A stretch of DNA of 64,000 nucleotides from Stictocephala bisonia (lineage: Eukaryota > Arthropoda > Insecta > Hemiptera > Membracidae), in the NCBI GenBank assembly GCA_035578905.1, contig JAQJVL010000103.1, forward strand, positions 620,001 to 684,000, written 5' to 3'. The notes under the pieces were generated by a model. That model did not search any database. It was given only the letters and a program-made list of their open reading frames with translations, and had not been told where the DNA came from. Below are positions 56,960 through 64,000 of this stretch, piece after piece (the stretch's first letter is position 1; each line of letters begins with the position of its first letter). The position numbers and the translations under genes are program-made.

Positions 56960-57895
56960 TTTATGAAATTATGTTTTATTTGTATATCATTATAAATTCA
57001 AAAATTCAAGAATTTTTTCAAAATAATTCATTGTATTTAAACATTGACAAAACAAATTTTATTTCTTTTCAAACGAGACAGAACAAAAACATTTTTTCCC
57101 CAAACATTAAAGTAGGTGATACAAATATTAGTAATATAGTTAACACAAACTTTTTGGGTCTAGAGATTGATCAACATTTAAGTTGGAACGGTCATATAAA
57201 AAAAATACTTACAAAAATACACTCAGGACTGTATACCCTTAAACATATGTCATTTTTATGCAATCTCCCTACTTTAAAATCTATTTACTACGCTCAAATT
57301 CATGCTCACTTAGCTTATGGTTTGTGTGTGTATGGGGGAACATGTAATTATAACTTGAACAAATTACTATTATTACAAAAACAAGCTATAAGGATAATGT
57401 TAAAACTTAAACATGATGATCATGTAAGAAAGCATTTTACCTCACTTGAAATTCTAACAGTTTATGACCAATACATATTTGACTGTATATTGTACATAAA
57501 GAACAACCCTAATGATTTAATTTTTAAATCAGATATACATTCCTATAACACAAGGGGGAAAAATGATATCAATATATCTAAACACAATTTAGCTTTCTTT
57601 AACAAAAAGCCCTCTCACATGGGAAGTAAATTCTTTACAGCTTTGCCTATTGATATTAAAAAGGAACCAGAAATTAAAAAATTTAAGAAGAATCTAAAAA
57701 CATTCCTGGTGACAAATCCCCACTATGCTTTATCAGAATTTCTAACCTGTTGTGTTTGATATTTAACTTGGTTATTATCAAACTCTAGTTTTTTTAACAT
57801 AGGGATCCTTATGTAATTAGTAGTAAGACTGACACTATTTAATGTACTAGTTTGTACTCAACAAATAAAGAATTTTTATCTATCTATCTATCTAA
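56960..57895 (+). mobile_element. 5'-truncated CR1/Jockey-like LINE
   Basis: Holds an open reverse-transcriptase C-terminal frame, a short untranslated region with AATAAAG, and a tail of TCTA repeats (57873-57895), as in CR1-like elements with microsatellite 3' ends. The absence of stops indicates a relatively young insertion. The 5' border is estimated. Confidence 0.75.
56971..57759 (+). CDS. LINE reverse transcriptase, C-terminal part (truncated)
   Basis: A 262-codon frame. SLYLNIDKTNFISF is the segment just after the catalytic YxDD block. NIVNTNFLGLEIDQHLSWNGHIKKI is the conserved KFLGxxID..LxWxxHI motif (residues about 50-76). LKSIYYAQIHAHLAYGLCVYGG and LLLLQKQAIRIMLKLKHDDHVR form the thumb-type region that follows. 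The last third (FFNKKPSHMGSKFFTALPIDIK, KFKKNLKTFLV) is the usual end of CR1/Jockey ORF2. The frame lacks endonuclease, fingers and palm through 5' truncation, so it has no enzyme activity. The ATG at 56971 is simply the first available one. Confidence 0.8.
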   Translation: MFYLYIIINSKIQEFFQNNSLYLNIDKTNFISFQTRQNKNIFSPNIKVGDTNISNIVNTNFLGLEIDQHLSWNGHIKKILTKIHSGLYTLKHMSFLCNLPTLKSIYYAQIHAHLAYGLCVYGGTCNYNLNKLLLLQKQAIRIMLKLKHDDHVRKHFTSLEILTVYDQYIFDCILYIKNNPNDLIFKSDIHSYNTRGKNDINISKHNLAFFNKKPSHMGSKFFTALPIDIKKEPEIKKFKKNLKTFLVTNPHYALSEFLTCCV

Positions 57896-58114
57896 ACTAG
57901 GATTAATAATTTTTAAGATTAATCAATCAACGAATAAATCAGTTGTAACAGGAAAACCTTAAATATATATATATGTGTTCGTGTGTGTGTGTGTACTGAA
58001 ATAAAATAAAGCTATCAGAAAATATTATAACGGAACACAATCAACAAATCCTTTTATGCCTGTTCATTTATCAGACAATATTATTGTACAAAAAACAAAA
58101 CATAGTAATGTAGT
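57896..58114. other. short non-coding gap
   Basis: TA and GT dinucleotide runs lie at about 57964-57994. Confidence 0.5.
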
Positions 58115-58245
58115 GTAATTTGCACCAAATGCTCCATTGTTAGCAACGCTAATGCAATAAATCAAATATATTGGCATGCACAATAACAGGGGTGGTAAAT
58201 AATTCGCAAATATTATCTCTGGCTGCCAACAGCGATGAACTATTT
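58115..58245 (+). repeat. dispersed repeat S, copy 2
   Basis: Counterpart of 41960-42105. Confidence 0.65.
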
Positions 58246-58891
58246 TATTGTCTCTATTGCATTACTTATGAGGGTTTATTAGTTTAGTGTACTTTTTTAA
58301 AAGCTTTTATACAGAATAAATTTCAAATCAGTAATTTTTAAAATAAATACAATTTTAGAATTTTAGCTTATTTTCATTAAAATAGCTTCGTTTATAATCG
58401 TTATTGTTTCAACCCTTTGAAATATTAAGTAATGACTGTAGACCATCAACTAAATTGTTTATCTTCAAGTTAAGTAGATCTCAATTTTCTAAACACATTT
58501 ATTTATAACTTTGCTACAGGGTTATTCTTTGCAGTCGCTTACCTTTCCCCTGTAGTTCTCTCCAAACCATCACGTCAATGTAAAAGCTCAACCTGCTGCT
58601 GTTTTTCTAGACAACAAAGTTGGATGGTCTAGAAAACCCCATAAATCTTTAGGGAAATTTCAAATATTTTCAATTTTCCAAATAGATAGTACACATAACT
58701 GTATAGAAAAAAATATATTTAAAAAATCTAATTAAGCTGTTAAACTCTTAATGCATCAATAGAATAAATAAATGACAAACACACAAAATAAGCATGTTTA
58801 TTTCTTTATGAAACAGCTGTTGTCCTTTACAACCAACTTCCGATATCAATATTACTGCTAAAATAAAAAGTAAAACATGGCCACTTCAAAC
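58246..58891. other. non-coding stretch
   Basis: No gene. Part of it (58530-58625, GTAGTTCTCTCCAAACCATC and CACGTCAATG) resembles the body of the Helitron-like sequence at 13020-13110. Confidence 0.45.
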
Positions 58892-58939
58892 ATGCAGTGA
58901 TAAGCTATGAAACGCTATGCAGTGATAAGCTATGAAACG
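58892..58939. repeat. 25-bp direct repeat
   Basis: ATGCAGTGATAAGCTATGAAACG occurs twice, starting at 58892 and 58917, just outside the tail of the LINE at 58940. Confidence 0.85.
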
Positions 58940-59400
58940 AAATGAAAATAAATTTATTCCCCAAACATTCAAATGTATACATCAGAAAATTTAATGACAA
59001 TGTTCAACATAATAATACAAAAATACATTGAATAATAATACAGGTAATCACTAAACAAATTGTCTAAGAATAAAAACAAAATTAATAAAACTTCTACAGT
59101 AATTCCTTTTCATGGGAAAAGCTTACATGGGCATACTGCCTATGTGTAGGCTGAGTTGCAAGTATTGTGTTCAAAAAGGACCAAAATTTTATTGTTATAT
59201 CGCAAATTATTATATAAGGAGAAAATATTTAAAATGTATGTCTATACTAACTAATTTATACATAAATAAGAATAGAAAGTAAAAAGGTATTTTAAAAGAA
59301 GGAAAAAATAGATAATATTTATAAAAAATAATAATAATGAACTTTGAAACATAGAAAAGTGGTTGCAAAAATTAATTTAATAACTAACACTCCAATGACA
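58940..59400 (-). mobile_element. LINE 3' untranslated region (minus)
   Basis: On the minus strand it ends GGGGAATAAATTTATTTTCA, a typical CR1/Jockey 3' end. It shares CCTACACATAGGCAGTATGC with the sequence at 63475-64000 (CCCACACATAGATGG). No coding part remains. Confidence 0.55.
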
Positions 59401-59711
59401 TTGCAACTCGGAGATGAGGCAATCATATCCAAAACATAATTACTGACTGTACGTCAATTTAGGAAGGGCGAGATAAACATATACATAAATTACAACAGCC
59501 AACATAACAACAATGTCTACTAAATTATCAACAAGCTTTTATTTTTTCCCATGGCTAGCCATAACCAACCATCTATATAAGAGAACTGGATCGCCAACTC
59601 CCGCCACGAGGCTTGTCTCAAAAACGGCACGGCGTTACCCCACAACTGGTGTGGCTCTGTACTCGCCACCTCATATAGACACTTGGTATTATTGTGATGT
59701 TTTAGACTACG
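59401..59711. other. non-coding leader region
   Basis: Moderately GC-rich from 59580 to 59700. No clear promoter elements are visible. Confidence 0.4.
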
Positions 59712-59798
59712 ATGGTTTGTTCCTGTGCTGCCTATAACTGTAACAGTCCTTCTGTAACCTATATAATCCAGTTGTATTATATAGTTCTATGGCCGTAA
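59712..59798 (+). other. possible THAP-type first exon or fragment
   Basis: The frame starts MVCSCAAYNCNSPS. M-V-x-C-x-A-x-x-C-x-N is how THAP zinc fingers begin (C-x4-C as the first half of the C2CH zinc site). THAP domains bind DNA in host regulators and in P-element-type transposases. After codon 14 there is GTAACC (59754), which could be a splice donor. If read through, the frame stops at 59796-59798. The second half of the finger (C-x2-H and AVPTIF) was not found in the next 1 kb, so this is either a first exon with a distant second exon or a relic. Confidence 0.35.
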
Positions 59799-60350
59799 CA
59801 TAAGCCCATTTCAGGAGGAATTCGCCTCTACTCATTTTTAACCCAAGAGAGATGACTCAATAATTGTTACAAGATAGGTTACTTGGGTCACAGGCACCAC
59901 CAATGAGATTTTGGGGTTTTCTGAGGGAGGTATTTTCTTTTCATATTTTTCAATGTGTGCTGTCTTGGTGGTTCATTTTAACTTTACGTGTAGGGTTTCG
60001 AGGAAAAAACACATAATTTGAATTTTTTAAATTATTTTAATAATTGCCTATATTTTTTTAAATTAGAAACTTGTTAAAGTCATAAAAAAATTAAATGGAG
60101 ATATATAGACTGTTTAAAGATGACTATTTTCAAAGTATTTATTTCAATAATGAAAATAAATTTACAAACAAACAAATATGTCCAATTTTTTAAAACAAAT
60201 ATATGTGTAAAATATAATTTGTAAAAATTGCTGTGAAATGCATCTTTCTGGAATTTGTCATAGTAGGGGTAAATTATGTACAGTAATAACACAAAAAATA
60301 ATAAGAATACATAAATTGATAGTGCTAATTATATAAACTATTGGAAATAT
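59799..60350. other. non-coding stretch
   Basis: Nothing recognised. The 70-codon minus-strand frame at 60292-60080 is AT-driven. Confidence 0.5.
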
Positions 60351-60354
60351 TGGA

Positions 60355-60560
60355 AAGAGAATAACAACATCAGCCGCCAAGCTCTGGATTGGAACCCACA
60401 GGGAAGCAGGAAGAGGGGCAGGCCAAGGATGACATGGAGGAGATCGGTTGAGAAGGAGCTAAAAGAAGAAGGCAAGAGCTGGGGAGAGGCAAAGCGGATG
60501 GCCCAGAATCGAGTTCGGTGGAGATCATTTGTTGCGGCCCTACGTCCCCCTCGGGATTAA
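60355..60560 (+). pseudogene. LINE ORF C-terminal fragment (RTE-like)
   Basis: The plus-strand frame reads NNISRQALDWNPQGSRKRGRPRMTWRRSVEKELK then SWGEAKRMAQNRVRWRSFVAALRPPRD and a stop at about 60557. The W-N-P-x-G-x-R-x-x-GRPR-x-TWRR and A-x-NR-x-x-W-R-x-x-V-x-AL pattern marks the end of ORF2 in a widespread LINE group. It has kept its frame but is only about 65 codons long and severely 5'-truncated. The tail GGAAATAAGTAAGTCA is consistent with short-repeat 3' ends. Confidence 0.75.
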
Positions 60561-60800
60561 AGGAAATAAGTAAGTCAATTATATAAACTGTGATATAGTA
60601 ATACTAATGTAATACAATTAATTTTTTTGTACTGTCAAAACTAAAGTAAACAATTTTCTAAACTTATAAAGAGGTAATAATACGCTTATAAATGTAGTAT
60701 TCAACTAATCGTAAGAACTAGAATGTTACAAGTAGTGGAATTTCCAAGATTTAAAACTTGTATTTATAAAAATATGTTAGGGAAATAGTCCTAATCACTC
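60561..60800. other. short non-coding gap
   Basis: AT-rich, nothing recognised. Confidence 0.5.
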
Positions 60801-60947
60801 AGCGTTCAGTGTTACTTCAGAGTCCATGTCATCTTCGAAATCGAATTGATCCTGTTCATCTCAGCCAACCTTATTGAAATAAGGCTCAGATGGGATTGAT
60901 TCTAGGAGATTTTGAATGTGTTTCTGATGCTTTTTGTAATTCATAAC
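60798..60947 (-). pseudogene. possible broken exon, acidic protein
   Basis: On the minus strand an acceptor-like TTTATATTTACAG precedes 60947. The frame then reads VMNYKKHQKHIQNLLESIPS..FNKVG, a TGA at 60861-60863, and continues in frame DEQDQFDFEDDMDSEVTLNAE to a final stop at about 60795. Length, acidity and a possible splice acceptor suggest the N-terminal exon of a transposase-like gene, for instance the acidic leader seen in piggyBac proteins. This is a guess from composition. Confidence 0.3.
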
Positions 60948-61663
60948 CTGTAAATATAAAGATTTTGTTAGATAAGTTGATTTTAAAATTTTATAAATAA
61001 TGAATTTACACTAAGAACAAGTTTGTACTGAAGTATACAGTAAATAAATGTTAAATGTATTAATAATAGTTATTAAAAAAAGAATAATTAATTAAATGAA
61101 ACTTAACTCACCTAGAAGGAAATTGCAACCAAAGTTACAAGAGAGATGACTACGGTCTGTCACGCCATCAACACTCTGGGTGACTTCGATATGTAGGACA
61201 GAAACGAGAGATAACGATAACAAATGCAACCCCAAAAATTAGCTGACGCAACTTCAGGTTCAATGATCCAGGAGGAACGATTAGTGAGTAATTCAGCTCC
61301 CAGACGCATGTATACAACTGGATACAACAAAAACAATAGTGTGTTGGTCTCCTAAACCGTATACTTGTATCTCCTCGGGCGGGTTAATTGGACACCAACA
61401 AATGCTTTATAAAGTAATCTTGATCAAAAACCCATCACAGCCTCACATAATCATTAAGGTATTCCACTATCTCTTCACACTGAACTCTTAGTTTCCACCC
61501 AGGAGATGTACGTGTACTCTAATGTTTACTTTGATATTCTTGAAGAACACTATTAGAAAAATGTTACATTTCAGATCAAACTAATTTCTGTCATTGCCGT
61601 ACACAATATGAAAAAGTTTGAAATGTCCATCGGATTTTGTTTCAGATGTTTTCTACAGAAAGA
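60948..61663. other. non-coding stretch
   Basis: No gene. The stretch is GC-richer from 61140 to 61400, without an open frame of note. Confidence 0.5.
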
Positions 61664-61862
61664 ATTGAATCAGACCAATTCTATGTGGTTTGGATTCCAC
61701 TTAAAGCTGTAGGTCTCTTAGTTATCATTGCAATTAGGGTTATTAATAAGTGACCTTTTTCTAAGGAGAAAACAAACTTAATTAATAACAATGAGTACAT
61801 CTACAATCATCACACTCTTTGCCAACCATATCTTTAAAATATATGTCTTATTGATAATTAGA
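61664..61862 (+). mobile_element. SINE family B, 3' half
   Basis: Starts at GAATCAGACCAATTC and contains GTGGTTTGGATTCCACTTAA, GCTGTAGGTCTCTTAGTT, GGGTTATTAATAAG and the tail CACACTCTTTGCCAACCATA. It is more diverged than the other copies. Confidence 0.75.
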
Positions 61863-62227
61863 TTAAAGATATTAAATTAAATATCTTGTAACAATGCAAC
61901 TGTTCTGTAGGTTTCACAAATGTCAAAGAATGTTATATGCAAATAAAATATGTTTATGTCAATAAAAAATGTACATGATGGAATGGTGGTTGTGGCGATA
62001 CTCTGTACATGTGCATGGATGAGTCAATATCACTGTGTATGAGTGAGTGAGGGGGTCAAAATGGACACATTTTCTTAAAGTCCATCTATCCAACTTCTAT
62101 GACTTGTAGATTAGCAAATAAATGCTTATGGATAATAATTAAATTTACAATTGTATCTCATTAACAGGAAATCTCTCTAAACATGTATTACAGAGAAATA
62201 CATATGTTACTTTATATTACATATATT
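61863..62227. other. non-coding stretch with a minisatellite relic
   Basis: Between about 61985 and 62055, CATGGATGAGTCAATATCAC and GTATGAGTGAGTGAGGGGGT resemble reverse-strand units of the 36-bp minisatellite at 33958. Confidence 0.45.
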
Positions 62228-62446
62228 GCCAGTGGCCTTGACTGGAGGGTTACAAGTTATCGCAAGATAACAGAATCAAGCAACATCGAGCGTGGCTGTA
62301 CCTAGGATGGGTGACTGTCTGAGCGATCCCTTTCTTGTACACAGCCCGCCTGCCTGGTTTCACTGGTGGTAGTTCGGAAGTCACCCTTAATCTGTTGGTC
62401 CCCAGGTTGTGTTAGAAAAAGCTTCTTAGCCCTAACTTCGCCTCGT
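62228..62446 (+). mobile_element. 5S-rRNA-derived SINE, copy 3
   Basis: The best 5S-like copy: AATCAAGCAACATCGAGCGT and CTAGGATGGGTGACTGTCTG align to the 5S internal control region (A box, intermediate element, C box). The rest follows copies 1 and 2 (AGCCCGCCTGCCTGG, GTTCGGAAGTCACCCTTAA, GCTTCTTAGCCCTAACTTCG). Confidence 0.8.
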
Positions 62447-63474
62447 AAAATAAGAGGATCCTTAACTTTTACAGATATGCCTTAATGGCAATAATTTACT
62501 AACCAGGTTGTAATCAGTGAGTGTGTTTCAGCCTTCAGGTCCTCTCCTTTTCTTTGCTTGAGGTTTCGCTTTTGTAAACAATTTAAAGCCAACACAACTA
62601 TCACAGTTTTTAATACAAAAAATGAAATTCCCATTGAAGATAATTGATGTTAAAGTAATTATTATATTTAATCAATTTTTAAGAGTAGAATAAAATTATA
62701 ATCAGCAGGATGAAATAAATATGTGGTTTAATGGGGTATCATTTACAATAAAATATTGGGAGGGGTGGATTATCTATAAGTTAATCGACTATCCTCTGTC
62801 ACAAATCTAATAGAAAGGTTCCCATTTGGATGGGTGATATAAAATAGGTATTACACTTAACTGACTCTGATGTTTAATGTACTCTTAATAGTAAAGTAGG
62901 TCATGCACCAAAGAATGTAGCTGGAGTATATCTTATAAAGCAAACAAAACTGAAACAAAGCATTAAGGACAGGAAGTGGAAGAAACATCTCTCTCACTCC
63001 CAATGTAAAACTGGTTCTTATGTAGACAACCAAGATAGAGTATTTTGAAATGCACTTGAAGTAGTTTAAATTATTTCATGTAAGGTTTTATCAAACACAT
63101 TAGATTGTGACCCACTTGCGATAGGGAAGATGTCGTGAACAACCATTCTCTGTACCAGTATATTTCTCCGTTAGTACAATTAATTGTCTACCTTCCTGCA
63201 TCTTTAAACACTTAACCTTGTTCCTGAGATGTTTTATTAGGTTATATAATGGTGTCGACCTTGCTTCCTTTATGGTCCTGTTTGCAATAAAATGAGTGCC
63301 ACGAGCGATTCTTGCTTGAGGTATTCTTATATATTGCACCATTATTAAATACCGGTAATACTCTAAACCATATTTATATGGTCTGTGCAACTGAAGAATT
63401 ATTCAAAAATGAAAATGTAATCCAGTTTGTATGGACTTTAATATGATTTTAAGAAGTAAGGCTTGTTATGTAGA
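62447..63474. other. non-coding stretch
   Basis: No gene is recognised. A 96-codon minus-strand frame (63390-63100, MHRPYKYGLEYYRYLIMVQ...) has a more protein-like composition than most random frames here but no recognisable domain. Confidence 0.45.
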
Positions 63475-64000
63475 GAAATCAAATCAAAATAAGTTTATTC
63501 CTCCAATTTACATACAAAAACAAATAATTTTCAATGCACTTCTATTTAAAAACAATAAATTCTAAAATTAACTAATATATTTAGCAATGGAGAACAAAAT
63601 AATGCCCATATAGATAACCATCTATGTGTGGGCATGAGTCGTCATTTTCAAAGGTTATTCTATTTGAAAAAAAAAAAAATATTTTTAAAAAATGAGATTA
63701 ATTGGAATTTGTAAAATTATCAATATACACAAGCACGGATGTGTTGCAATTTAATTAATTGGATCTACCCATAAATTTTTCATAATTGTGAATTTGTTGA
63801 AGTGAATAATAGGAATCTAATTAAAGATATAAAAAAAAATAGGAAAGAGTCATAACAAGAAATTAAGGTCAGAGAATTAGGAAAAAAATAAAAATAGTAA
63901 TAAATAAAACACCACAACAGATTTTTTTTATTAGAACAAATAGCTAATTTGGTAAGGTCGTGGTTGAGTGGTGGATATAAATGGTAGAAGCCAGGATGTT
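63475..64000 (-). mobile_element. LINE 3' untranslated region (minus), runs off window
   Basis: On the minus strand it ends GGAATAAACTTATTTTGATT followed by TGATTT repeats, the common CR1/Jockey-type tail. It shares the phrase CCCACACATAGATGG with the related end at 58940-59400. Any coding part would lie beyond position 64000. Confidence 0.6.

Noticed and set aside
63100..63390. 96-codon minus-strand frame
   Set aside because: Composition is somewhat protein-like, but no domain or exon signals are visible. Left as unassigned in the stretch description.

Overview
This is AT-rich, intron-poor-looking eukaryotic DNA, almost certainly from an insect. I find no complete host gene. The identifiable coding material is nearly all transposase or reverse-transcriptase remains, set among SINEs, MITEs, foldback repeats and minisatellites. 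The arthropod assignment rests on the repeat types (mariner, piggyBac and hAT elements, CR1/Jockey-like LINEs, short CCTAA runs) and on AT-richness. A sap-feeding hemipteran is my impression only and is not proven by the sequence.

Layout. 0-5 kb: a 15-bp minisatellite, a 5S-rRNA-derived SINE, then a 3.2-kb mariner-type element with 50-bp inverted ends, carrying a decayed transposase and a nested non-LTR retrotransposon with an RNase H domain. 5-9.4 kb: gene-empty, with a dispersed repeat, a small inverted-repeat element and two tRNA-type SINEs. 9.46-11.9 kb: a decayed piggyBac element bounded by TTAA, with palindromic subterminal repeats. 12-20 kb: MITEs and a Helitron-like end in otherwise empty DNA. 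20-21 kb: a 72-bp tandem array. 21.8-26 kb: a second 5S-type SINE, a hairpin MITE, two LINE 3' ends meeting tail to tail, and a Helitron-like element framed by 67-bp direct repeats. 27-32.3 kb: SINEs and two large inverted repeats, one a near-perfect 0.54-kb palindrome with a hammerhead-ribozyme-like fold in each arm. 32.5-38.1 kb: a MITE family, a 36-bp minisatellite, SINEs and a LINE fragment. 39-47 kb: SINEs, an 880-bp tandem duplication, two abutting Helitron-like elements and a LINE fragment. 47.36-50.7 kb: a SINE holding a small MITE, with a 2.7-kb hAT element (8-bp target duplication) inserted in its tail. 52-64 kb: SINEs, a second hammerhead-like inverted repeat, several LINE 3' ends, a possible THAP-type first exon and a third 5S-type SINE.

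The parts relate mainly as a nested record of insertions. Three SINE heads (two tRNA-like, one 5S-like) appear with exchanged or shared tails. The autonomous-type transposases (mariner, piggyBac, hAT) are each broken by frameshifts, stops or deletions, so nothing here looks self-mobile.
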